A stretch of 64,000 bases of DNA from Owenia fusiformis (lineage: Eukaryota; Annelida; Polychaeta; Sabellida; Oweniidae). The translations under genes were made by a program, and so were the position numbers. Below the pieces are notes generated by a model. That model saw only the letters and a program-made list of their open reading frames with translations, was not told where the DNA came from and ran no database searches. This document shows, in pieces, positions 34,701 through 45,169 of this stretch; the stretch's first letter is position 1, and each line of letters opens with the position of its first letter. The stretch covers positions 4,631,318-4,695,317 of the forward strand of contig CAIIXF020000012.1 in assembly GCA_903813345.2 (NCBI GenBank). The letters are read 5' to 3'.

Positions 34701-37700
34701 ATACATACCTGTTAAGTGTTAGATGAGACATCAGGGTGACATCAACTGGAGATGGTTCGTATTTATATGGGAAAGCGAAATATTTAACATCATGTCGCAG
34801 CCCAGCCTCGATTATCAGTCGACTGCATCTAGTGTAGTTGGTCTGTGAAAATAGCGTATGCAACTCCTTTTCGTACGCCTTATTTAATTTTTTACCCTTC
34901 AGATCTTTTTTGTACATATTGGCATTGGATTCTATCATTTTTCTAAATTGTTTTGGAATCATTATTTTTGGTTTTCGAGCTAATGGAGACATTGTAGGCG
35001 AGTCATCTTCTGTAATGTAAAAAACAAGCATGATATTAGGTCTCCAATAGTTAGAGTAAAACTACAAAATAATACAAACAAACACATTTAAATATCAGTA
35101 CACTACCTTCACATTCTTCAAATATTTGATAGGGGAATTCGAGCCAAACCTGATATAGAGTGTGAAGGCGGACAATTATTCCTGATTTCGCTTTTGCCAT
35201 TCAGGCAATGCGAGGTAAAAAAGGAAGTTAAACTTCAAACTATAGTCATGTGTGTAATTTTAGTGATTTGTATTTATTATCCCGTACATACATTTGCAAG
35301 ATGATCTAATTCGACTTATTGTCCGTACACAGGTGGGGACAGGAAGGTCAGATATACCACTACGACATTATTCACTGGAGGGCAATATTTTCTAGAGTAG
35401 AAAGCATTCATATAGACTTCTCAAAATAAAGCATGGTCGTCCGACTCTCCCTGTCTGTCCGAACATCTCCTTCTAGATCTTCCAACCTTGGGTCATAATG
35501 GTCAACACACTGAGTGGGTCATTAGGTACTCTACGAAAGTCAAAGGTCAATATCCGGCTATTTGGAACTTAAAGCATTTTGGAGCTACTGTGTCAAGGTC
35601 AAGGTAATTTCAAGGACATAGGTCAATATCTAGGTACTGTATTTTATGTTTTAAAGCATCTGGGCCTTTGGGGCTACTATGACCCTTTGCGACCCATGAT
35701 CATGTGATCTGAGGTCAATGTCAACGTTTGTGGGTCAAGGTCATTCCAATATCAAGTATGTAAGCACATGTGCCAAAGGGGCATCTAGGTCAACAAAGGT
35801 CCGAACAAAGGTCGACATCTAGATATTTTGCGTTGTAATCGAAAATGCTAAGTATTCATTTTATTAATTCTGAATTTTCTGAATCGTTTTGTGGATGCTA
35901 AAAGTCAATATGTTTTCCTCTACATTTACTGGGTAAAAATTGTTAGAAAAGCCATGTTTTATACGTTCATGGCTAATAGGCAAGGGACAAATTTTGATAA
36001 AAGCAAATATGCAACGGTTGACTATGTTAACACAAAGCATTTTTATGACTTTTCTATTCAAAATGTAAAAGGATTTGTACTTGTTTATTACATAATGCAT
36101 CCATCAGGGTTCACTGAAGCCAGTCACCATGATATTGTGATGGACAATATTTTCTTAAAGTTTCAGTTGAATGGCCCACTTGAGATTTAATTGAAAATGA
36201 AAATGGGGACCGGACGATAAAAGAAACCATATTTAATGTTGTGAAAGTCAGACATAACACTCCCCTCGATAAGTTTGGCAGCCGAACGCCCCCCCCCCTC
36301 TGGATCACATGTACTATTGTAATTAAGGAACAATCTGGCAATCTTGTTTAGGAACGTTTAAATTATACACGATATGCAGGTAAGCAACCGTTCCCGACTT
36401 TTAAGTCTGCCAAAGCTCAAAACTTCAAATATGCTTTTGTAGGCAAAAGATTTACTGTTATAACTGAAACCACTGATGCAGTTTAAGGTGCAACAATTAG
36501 TGCAGAGGGGTCATTTAACGATCATGGACCAGTGTCAAAATATATCTAAGTTTGGATATTTCATCCAGACTAACATTTATCTTTGTGATCTACAAAAAAA
36601 CAGGATGAACTTTATTTCAGCTGATATTCCACTTAAAACGTCGTGGATCTTAAAAAAATTATAAGTGGGACTCCCTTTATAGAAGCTTTGAACTGAATTT
36701 ACACTGAAATTGATAGTTTATTCATACAGTTTAAGAAAATAGGTATGTCAAAGAAGATGAAGCCAAATGTTGCCCTCATAGCTCAGAAAAAATAAAAAAA
36801 ATCGAATTTTCTCTCTACAGTCCTTGTTGCCCCTTTAACCATCACTTGATAAGCAAGGCATATATTATTTATTTAAATCTATTTCATCTCTTTTAGTCCA
36901 TTGGTACATGTAAATCAAGGTCTAAAATCATATGAAACAAATTTGAAATACCCCCAGGCCGATAACGACCTATAAGATACAATAATGTTGGTCAAGTGCC
37001 CCTGCAACGGAATATTAGTAATGTTTGTTTTAAAATTCAGGAATCTGACCATCATATTTAAAAATGTTGACTACAGTTATAAATAATTTCACCAACACTT
37101 TATTAAAGTATACAATATTGGCATGTCTTCTGTTTAACAGCTGGATTAAACTTAGTTTCACAGTTGAGCGATTTAAGCTACATATTGACAACGGTTACAT
37201 TATATTGGTTGACATATCTACTGAAATGAATAGCTAAACTTTAACATGATATATACTATACATGTATGCTAATAAAATGCCATAAAAAGACTTCGTTCTC
37301 CAGCTACAACTTAAAAATGGTATTGGTATTGAATTTAGATATTAACGAATGATGACTTGTAAACACCTTGTCTAATTGTTTTTTATTAAAATAAAACAAT
37401 TAAAAAATAGAGACAGGATATGAGTCAACCTTCTCATGGTTTCAATTATAGGAAAAAAATTAAACGTGAACTTTGTGATGCTTGTTCGATTCTCAAAAGA
37501 AAGAAAGGTTGAAAGAAAGAAAGAAAAGAAAGAAAGAAAATTACCGGGTACAATAGGAGCCATTTCTTTACTTCCCATTTCCGGACTAGCTTTTTTGTTA
37601 TTCTTTAGTTTGCCATCATCCACAATTTCCACATGCTCGATATCCTTCTTCTCCATTTTTCTACTGATATCCGAATCTAATGGGAGGTCTCCATTTTCAC

Positions 37701-37869
37701 CGATGTCTATTTTGTAGACTTCGTAATCTTGTGATTCCCGTCGCACTCTCCTTTCTCTGTATACTTCAATGTCTGTATTTGTACTCAACCAAAGGAGGGT
37801 GGTTAATGTCATAATAAAACCTCCTATTTTAATGGCCCTCCCTCCTCTTAAACAAGTTATGAGGTACAT
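28781..37869 (-). CDS. GT49 glycosyltransferase, paralog C (9 exons, 489 aa)
   Basis: First gene of the tandem GT49 cluster. Coding exons in transcript order: 37869-37545, 35009-34709, 32920-32761, 31876-31721, 31260-31151, 30757-30685, 30509-30382, 29792-29712, 28916-28781. The sum is 1470 nt, open, with GT-AG junctions and phases identical to A and B. The ATG at 37869 is followed by MYLITCLRGGRAIKIGGFIM, resembling the start of B and supporting this start. The signal anchor spans about residues 13-30. The stem is about 40 residues longer than in A or B and rich in charged residues. The GT49 domain has YPVNYMRN, DAD (287-289), PAFET, CPRC, FEPYLV and HEPHE. The C-terminus ends in a lysine/arginine-rich tail absent from A and B. 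The expected role is Golgi/ER sugar transfer of the LARGE/B4GAT1 type. The distinct stem and tail suggest a different partner or location, which is inference. Confidence 0.88.
29126..29516. mobile_element. MITE in the last intron of gene C
   Basis: Inverted arms of about 65 bp: 29126-29195 and 29450-29516 share CAATCAACA..ACTTTTTCAAA and ATTTTCACCAAAAATGCAAT with their complements. The centre is non-coding. Confidence 0.7.
29870..30240 (-). repeat. tRNA-derived SINE-like repeat
   Basis: On the minus strand 30082-30003 looks like a degenerate tRNA: A-box-like TGGCTCAGGGGTAGAGCG and B-box-like GGTGCGATTCC, with a mismatched anticodon stem. A perfect 10-bp stem (30083-30092 with 30099-30108) sits just before it. 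The flanking body is rich in CAGCGCTGT/AACAG blocks. The layout fits a SINE with a tRNA head, but I see only one copy here. Confidence 0.5.
33047..33116. mobile_element. Near-perfect 70-bp palindrome
   Basis: TTTGC-CTACGGC and GGTCGTAGCTTC pair with GAAGCTACGACC and GCCGTAG-GCAAA around the perfect centre CAAAATCGATTTTG. It lies in intron 2 of gene C. It shares its outer CAGTCACATTT with the element at 27873-28368, so it may be a minimal derivative. Confidence 0.7.
33767..33886. repeat. Foldback repeat TTATTGAATGATTTGAAGTG
   Basis: The left end TTATTGAATGATTTGAAGTG and the right end CACTTCAAACCATTCAATAA are inverted repeats. The sequence after it (GTATTGCGACGGAGGTGATC) also follows the related, interrupted copy at 9489-9830. 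This is a two-copy family in the window. Confidence 0.65.
34326..34436. repeat. GTAGCCAG/CCCCC element copy
   Basis: Short copy of the family at 3992-4226: it starts TCCGTAGCCAGGGGG, contains a C-run and CCTGGAATTTTT, and ends ATGGCTACGCGC. Confidence 0.55.
37495..37541. repeat. GAAA microsatellite at the exon-1 donor of gene C
   Basis: The GAAAG repeat lies directly beside the 5' splice site (exon end 37545), so the first 45 bases of the intron are pure CTTT in the transcript. Confidence 0.75.
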
Positions 37870-37890
37870 ATTGCTGTTTCCTTAGGAAGC

Positions 37891-39498
37891 CGTCTACTTC
37901 TGTAAAATCAGTTTTTCAATCACTTTAGCATTTTCGCCATAATTGAAGTGGATCGTGTCATATATGTTTCCTTTTGGTAGTTTTCCATGCTTGTGAACAC
38001 GGTGTGGCGTAGGCGTATCGTCAGCTATTTCTGTTCCGCGTACACTCCTTTTCATAAGTCTGGCAGTCAGAAATCCCCTTAGGGTCATGTAGCAAAGTCT
38101 GTCTTTGTTTGGCGTTTTAAGAAAAAGTCATCAAAGTCATAAATCCGAACTAACCTGATTATTATATCTCTTTATTTCCCATTTAGCATGGAGTACAAAA
38201 ATTTAAACATTTAACACAACAGTGAAAATTAACCAAAAACAACGACATAAAAACACATCTAAAACTAAAGCTTGCCAAACTTTTGGAGAAGAGTGTATTT
38301 GATGAGAGAGCACAGTTGTAGGGACGCACTTGAGTGATTCACCTCCAGGTAGCTGTAAACGTCCTACCCTTTTCGGTAATATAATTTTCATTTACTTCTT
38401 TATGCGCGCTTGCCGTTTCGTGCAGTTACTATAAGGCTCTGTCAGTGCACAGGGTTACGTTCCTCCGAACTCTGTTTTGCTAAAGTTTAGATAGCATTTC
38501 TGACAATATTTTAATATTTTTTTACTATTTCAAATGGACGATTCATGCAGTTACTATTAGCCTCTGTGCCATATGATCATTTTTTAAATGATTTATTTCC
38601 AAAATCCCAAAGACTTAAAGCTTAAAATGGTATATCATGAGCCTTGTGCCATTTTGTGCATTAATATCTACCCCTTTTTGGCATAAAATTTGAGATATCT
38701 GCGAATCTAACAGGGTGAGTAGTTCCTTTAAACTTTACTATTTAGCCTTGTTGTGCTCTGTTTTGGACATCATTTCTGACAGCAGGATTTTGATCAAATT
38801 TTAATTCTGTTTTAGATGAACACATCTAAGGTTCTTTGATACAAATATGACCATTATAATATTTCAGTCGTCTTGGGTGTTCTCCGATGACATTACGAGA
38901 ACTCCATTCGCAGTCATATATCGCATTAGAAAAATGTAAACATGTCGATTACATAATATACAATTGACAATGTCTATGAACCATATCAGGATTTCAATTG
39001 GACGTAAAACAAGAATGATTTGAAACTATCACTTCACGTTTGATAGCAAACAGGCTAATTCGTAGTAGAGAGCGATGGGTCACGGGGGAAGGGGCGGGGT
39101 CACGGAGGCTTGTAGTTAGGCGAGATGTACATCAGGAATAATCCTGGATTGGCACCTGAACTGGCTGGGTACACAACAGGTTTTCACTTACCTTGCATGA
39201 TAAGTCAAAATAAAGTTGTTTTGATCCTCGATAAAGTAGACGCCAAACACTGCAAAACTACATATATTTAAAGTTATTTTTGGAAACTTTACTTATCTGG
39301 GCCTCCGAATCCACTAATTGATAGACACGTACATAGCATGACAAAGGCAAATAGAAAAATTGCCAAAATAAACTTTACAAATAATGTATTGGACTTGAAG
39401 AACCAATGACACCCCTGACAGGGAAAATGATCGTCATGTGAGAATATCTTTTTAATCAATGTTATTAAATCTACGTTGAAGAAGACGTAGGACTTCAC
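37891..39498 (-). other. Candidate exon pair of an unidentified small membrane protein
   Basis: An exon-like frame at 39498-39298 encodes a hydrophobic segment (FVKFILAIFLFAFVMLCTCL) and ends at a donor after GGPDK. A second frame ending in a TAG at 37891-37893 is open from about 38098 and reads LCYMTLRGFLTARLMKRS onward. A donor at 39298 and an acceptor AG at about 38100 would join in phase 2. A strong pyrimidine tract and AG inside the first frame could be another acceptor. I do not recognise the protein. It may be a real two-exon gene, upstream exons of gene C, or chance. Confidence 0.3.
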
Positions 39499-39584
39499 AT
39501 TTCACCAACTACTGTGACACAATCGTTCATAATCATATTTGGCTTTTTTATATATTGCAAATCCTCACTTCAGTGAACATGAAA

Positions 39585-39657
39585 GGGCGCGTGGCGCAAT
39601 GGATAACGCGTCTGTTTACGGAGCAGAAGATTCCAGGTTCGAGTCCTGGCGCGCTCG
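39585..39657 (+). tRNA. tRNA-Arg (anticodon ACG)
   Basis: Full 73-base cloverleaf. The acceptor stem GGGCGCG/CGCGCTC has one G-U pair, with discriminator G. The D arm follows TG, and the A box TGGCGCAATGG is at 39592-39602. The anticodon stem is TCTGT/GCAGA with loop TTACGGA, giving ACG. The T stem is CCAGG/CCTGG with B box GGTTCGAGTCC (39636-39646). A TTTT tract for Pol III termination starts at 39662. No intron. The body closely follows the animal tRNA-Arg(ACG) consensus. Confidence 0.95.
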
Positions 39658-40344
39658 GATCTTTTGTTTTTTACTTTGGGGTAGGATCTCACGATCCTTT
39701 CAGCTGTCAGCAAATAAAATAATCGTGGTACTGAATAATTTTTAAAGCCCATATACAAGTTGAAGCAATATTATCCCAATATTATCAAAATGTGAAATTG
39801 TGATTCGTGAAACTTATAAATTAATTTCAAAATGTTGATTTTGAAAACCGTTTTTTGTGTTTTACAGAATTGAAGTGTTGTATTTGATGATCTTAAAATC
39901 GTTAACTTTTTGTTTCTAAAATGCAGGGAAATTCAAATTATCAAAATATGTCTCAAGAGCTCTTATATGTCTCAAATAATAAGTAGACCAAAACAAATTT
40001 GAATATTTCCAAGTTATAAATTGCACCAGATATATAGAATAATTTCTTCTCTTAAAATTCAAACTTTAGCCGCCAAATCTTGTCTCAAGCCCATGTGACT
40101 CTCTATACTCGTACAAACCTCATCTCTAAACTAAGCGAAGCAGAGTCTCAGATCGATATCCGTATAACCACCTTTTGTTAAGAGGGGCGGGGCCCATCGT
40201 GTGATGTCACACCCTTCTTTCAGTTTCCTTCTAGAACGATTGGTCTGAGTATCAGAATGGGCGGAGGCTATTTTTTTAAATGTTAGAATGGGAAGTGTTC
40301 TTTGACCGGTCATTTGACAATTTTGGCCAAAACCACTCGCTCGA

Positions 40345-40455
40345 ATTGGTACCCTGCAAGCAGAGTCTAGTTATAAACTACCTAAAACTAACTAACTAAA
40401 CTGAAGTCGAAGCTCTCTTTTAAGAAGTGAAGTCGAGCGAATGCAAAGGGTATTG
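40345..40455. repeat. Dispersed repeat containing GAAGCTCTCTTTTAAGAA, second long copy
   Basis: Matches 4990-5072 with a 30-base insertion. It includes GTACCCTGC..GCAGAGTCTAGTT and GAATGCAAAGGGTA. Confidence 0.6.
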
Positions 40456-41725
40456 GTGAAAACTGCATGACTTTGAAATAATTTTTGGCGAGGCGGATTC
40501 CCCGAAGACCAAACAAACCTGGCTACGATCCTGAGTCTTATCCAATAGTCCTGAAATTGGATAAGCCTGGGTCTAGACAACTTAGGAGACTACCAAAAGT
40601 TGAAACAAACAGAAGGGTCTAGACTAGAGGAAAGAAAGGTCCGTCTATATACCTTCTTAGCCACAGGCCGGGTAGTGTCAGAGTTTTGTAGTTTGGCAGC
40701 CATGCTGCTTTATTTTGACGTTCCATTTCGCCAAAAATAATATTATATAATTCTTAACACAACAAAGAAAATGAGACATACTGTAGTTGTAGTCTGGCAT
40801 AATGTTGTTCGGTGATATCATAAAGATGGCAGCAACGGTAGAATCCTGTTGATAGTAATTAGTAATTACTACAAATATCAATGTGAACTTCTTTTCTGCA
40901 GACGCATAATCAAATTAATAATTTAAAGGGTTACAAGTGGAGATTAAAATGGACATATCAGAAAGCTATAGTGCCTTTCTGGTATTATGTTTTATGTATT
41001 GCAAAACGTGTTTGGATGGCATGGGAACGGTCAATTTCATGAACTTAAAACGTTTAAAATCTTGAATTATGGACTTTTTAGCCCCACCCTCTTCATCATC
41101 ACATACTGTAAGATGTCAGTCATGAGTAGTTTTATTCACACAAAACTACTTATGCATTTCCTTGTTGCGATCCATTCAAGCAACGTTGCCAAATAAGTAA
41201 GTATTACTACTGTACTAACAACAGCCGTAGCGCGAAGTTTCACGCTTAACGGACGATGTACACTGCTTAAGGATCTACTTAAGTAAACATTTAGAGAAGG
41301 TGATGGCAATCCCATTATGAATTAAATCCAGGATTAGTTATGATAGGGCAAAAAACGTATCTTTAACCAATGATTTATGTACCATCCCAAAATATCCCAT
41401 CCGAGGGCGCGTTGTTACTACCTGTATAGCCAGATGAAGCTCTCTTTTAAGAAACTAAATCATACCACTGAAAAGGGTACAAGATCCATCTAATTGAATG
41501 ATTATGTTTTTTTAAGTTGAAGAAAATGTATCCAGATATAACATCATATTACCACGTTTCCTATCAATATGATTTGATTGACAAATGGACTGTACTGTGA
41601 ATTACACTTTGAGGATTTTTTAATTCAGAAATATAAATAAAAATAAAAAACGATTCCGAAACTTTTGAAAAGAGCTGTTTGCTATCATTGATGCTCGTTG
41701 GGTGCTATCTAGGGCTCTCTGAAAT

Positions 41726-41950
41726 CACGGTACGTATATCGTACGGTACGTACATGTAAGAGTATGGTGCCGTGCAGTACCATTTCATTATGATGCCATG
41801 TAGTGTTGGCGGTACCATACGGTATTGTTTTAGTCAACAGTACCATATCTCTGTACATTGTACATATCTGTGTACGGTACTGTTTTAGTCTACGTACCAT
41901 ACGGTGCCATATTTATGGTACTGTAGCCAAATCGGTACCGTGCGTACTAT
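41726..41950. repeat. GGTAC/GTACC-rich repetitive patch
   Basis: Many copies of GGTAC, GTACC, ACGGTAC and CATACGG occur in both orientations over 225 bases, with internal direct repeats such as TGTTTTAGTC. No coding frame or known element is recognised. Confidence 0.6.
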
Positions 41951-42180
41951 TCATAATTGGAGGCTGTGTATCACACCGTGATATCATACCATTCTATCCA
42001 TGTCAGTCATATCATGTACCTATATGTCATATTTACTTGCTGAATCAAATAGGGTGTTACACATCCCGTTTAGTTTGTTCATACCGCGTAAAATTTCATT
42101 TGTGCACCCTGCGTGGAGATGGATAAGTACTCGTACACGTGAACTGCACATGCTACATAAATCAAACTGTACTTTTAAAA

Positions 42181-42280
42181 TTAGCCTTGCCAAAGTCGGT
42201 CTCTTTTACTTATCTTGATTTCTATTATGTTATAATTCAAGATCAGATAAGTGAAAAAATACCGACTTGGGCAAGGCTAT
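42181..42280. mobile_element. Foldback miniature element TAGCCTTGCC
   Basis: TTAGCCTTGCCAAAGTCGGT and ACTTATCTTGAT pair with ATCAGATAAGT and ACCGACTTGGGCAAGGCTA. A half copy is at 900-948. Confidence 0.7.
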
Positions 42281-42883
42281 TTTAAAATATACAACGATAT
42301 ATATGGGAAATAAAGCTACAAGATGGCGGTGACACTAATATTCTAACATACCATTATTTCCACATTAATTTGTATTAATTATGCAACATATACACATCTG
42401 TGTGTTTAAAATTGGGTAGAAATGACGTCATTCTTGTCACCTAGGTAATATTATAAAACTGCAAAGTGGAAATTTGGTTTCAGGGAATAAACATTTATAG
42501 AACAGTTTGGTTAAGCATTATATTCAACATAAGACATAAATAAATATACAATATACATGGTTGTATAATATGTACTGTATTTATGAATAAGAAAGTATGT
42601 GTACAAAAATAGTATGTACATCAAATAACTAAATGACTAATATATTGTACATTAATTCATAGAACACATTCACCATAAATCTTGCTTCTCATGGTGGTAA
42701 ATTGACTATTACAAGATATGCTCATTTTAATTCTTCTTACATCTTCGATTTAGTGATAAATAGCCATTTTCTAAATTTTAACCTAAATACATGAAAACAA
42801 TTTAAAGTAGTGGCTGTTGAGATAAACACCTGTGTAAGGGGAGCAACTTTGTAAGGGGAGCAACTTTGTAAGTGGAACACCCG

Positions 42884-43305
42884 AATGAGGGGAGGCATCA
42901 AAAGTTCAATGTCTGATAGGAAACTAAATAAATCTAGTTTTGAGTTTGACCCCACCCTCCCCCTCAAAACTAAATACAGTGAAAGTTGATTGTGGACTTT
43001 TCACATGTTTTAGCGACTCAGTTTGGACTTCCATGGGGGCAGTACTATAACTTATTTATAACTCTTAAAACATGTGCCATCAACAATAGGCATAATATTC
43101 CATGTTGCATGCATCTTGTTGAAGAAGGCATCTCATAAAGTCTTTATTTTTAAACCATTCCAAGGCATTTCGAGTCGAAATTGCAAAAAAATTAAATGTT
43201 GAAATTTGTCGGATAGCAAACTGAAATAGCTTTGACCCCCTCCCCCCAAACTAGATTTATTTAGTTTTCTATCAGACATTGATCTTTTGATGCCTCCCCT
43301 AAGTG
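42884..43305. repeat. Inverted repeat with about 75-bp arms
   Basis: GGGGAGGCATCAAAAGTTCA and the following AATGTCTGATAG..CTAAATAAATCTAG block at 42897-42960 recur in inverted order at 43235-43305. The spacer is non-coding. Confidence 0.65.
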
Positions 43306-45169
43306 GAATAGATTTCCAAAATAAGGTGACAAAATTTATTTCTACAAGTAGAAATTCTCCCAAGTGAAACACTTTTTAAAATGCCAAAAATGTTTTACTC
43401 ACAAAGTTTTGCTGTATAACGATCTAAGTCACCATGACAATGTTATCATTAAGTATTATCACCATGACAATGTTATCATTAAGTGTTAGAAATACATGTG
43501 GTTGCATGACAGCATAACATTAGTGTAGCATATGTATAATAGAATATCACATAAAAACATTATTACTTTTTTCATTATTTTTCACAATTCTAATCACCTT
43601 TATGAACTTTCCTCTTGAAGACATGTCTGGCGAACAATCAAAAAATCAAATTAGAACTCATCAAAGTGATTAAAACTATGATAATACTTCATGTTCGTTT
43701 GGCATTAACCTACCATTCTCCAAATGTAAAGTTTCACTTTGTCTAAATAGAGAGGAACATAGGAATCTGAATCCATGCACTTGGAGAATGAAGGACTTGG
43801 AGAAAACACGTATATTTTTATGTATAAATGAATGATCTGACAAACAATGATATGTTATTACAGAGGTTTTTACAATTTGACTGAATACGTACAAGCATGC
43901 ATAAAACGAAATATTTTACAAAATTAATAAATATTTTATAAATATTAAGAAAAAATTTCAAAACAAATATCCACAGTTTCATTAACCTGCTGGGGAATTC
44001 CATCTTAACATTGTTCATACAAGACCAGAGCAAATTCAAAACCAATTTAAATTCAAAGTCAATTAAACTTTGAAATGGTCACATTGGATGAATGCAATAC
44101 ACATAATATGAGAATGCACTTATACTTAATGTACCTAGAATAAATACTAAACAGCAAATAACAAAGGTGGATAAATAGGATGCCATTATAAATAGCTATT
44201 CCTAAACTTTTACATTCTTGCGTAATGGTTAACTCTATTGCTTTCATATATAGCGAAAAACTTTGAAAATATGTCTCATATTTGATTATTAGTTCTGTTT
44301 GCATCATCCAAACCGAAATTCTAAACCTTCATGCAGAAAATACCATAGGCCCAGGAAAATGTATAATTAATGCAAAATTTAAGTTTGTCCAATCGGAGCA
44401 TGAGTCTCATAAGAAAAAAATCAATTATACCAGTACATGTTCCTGGGTCTATGGAAAATAGAGAAGTTTTAATTTCCTGCTTTTGCTATCTAAATAAAGG
44501 TGCAAGTTTAACTTCTCTATCATTCTGTTGCGACTCAAAAAATCTTCCTTTAATATGTTGAAAAATGTTGGCAAATGATATAGGCAAAATTCATATAAAA
44601 TGGAAAATACTGGACATAAAAATACAGATCTTGTTTCTCATTCATATTAATCAATTTAAAGTACTATTATCTCACCAGATGAATCAAAAACACTGCATAT
44701 TTTCAGAGTAGAAATTATTACGTTTCAAATCTGTCATGTGATGCAGGGACGGAAGGACAGTAAACTTTAACAAGGCATTGACATGCAAAATGTCACCACC
44801 TGCCAGTTGGTACAGACACCAAGCGCCAGACACCAACCACCGAACACCATCCACAAAAAAATTGGAGACTATAATACTTGTGGTGGTGATGTTATTACAT
44901 TAACATGATATATTTTCAAAAAGTATGCAAAAAATACTAGAAATTCTCATGAACACGATTACAATTTTTTTAAGGTTTCCTAAACAGATTAAGGTAGGAG
45001 AACCAGTATCGATACAAAATATGATTTTCTAACCTGTTCAATTATCAAATTCCTCAATTTTTCCATTCAGCTGGTAAAATTTTACTTCAATATTTTAATG
45101 AGATTTCTTAATTTGGTCTACAGCTTCATCATATATAAAGCCTATTAACATCTGCATTCCCATTGAATT

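Larger units (their letters stand above)
39660..45169. other. Gene-free, repeat-rich spacer between tRNA-Arg and the SPNS gene
   Basis: No convincing exons. The stretch contains the dispersed repeats listed separately, a 31-bp tandem duplication (about 43430-43485, ACCATGACAATGTTATCATT), and a repeat at 44745-44905 whose relative lies at about 54006-54110 in the SPNS gene (TTGGAGACTATAA and GTGGTGGTGA blocks). The last part should include the SPNS 3' UTR. Confidence 0.5.

Noticed and set aside
37372-37544. 3' extension of the first exon of gene C as coding
   Set aside because: The frame continues past a good GTAATT donor into a CTTT repeat. The sister genes splice at the same place and phase, so the extension is intron.
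41803-42218. Two overlapping plus-strand ORFs of 72-107 codons
   Set aside because: They lie in the GGTAC-rich patch and the foldback element at 42181, with no family similarity.
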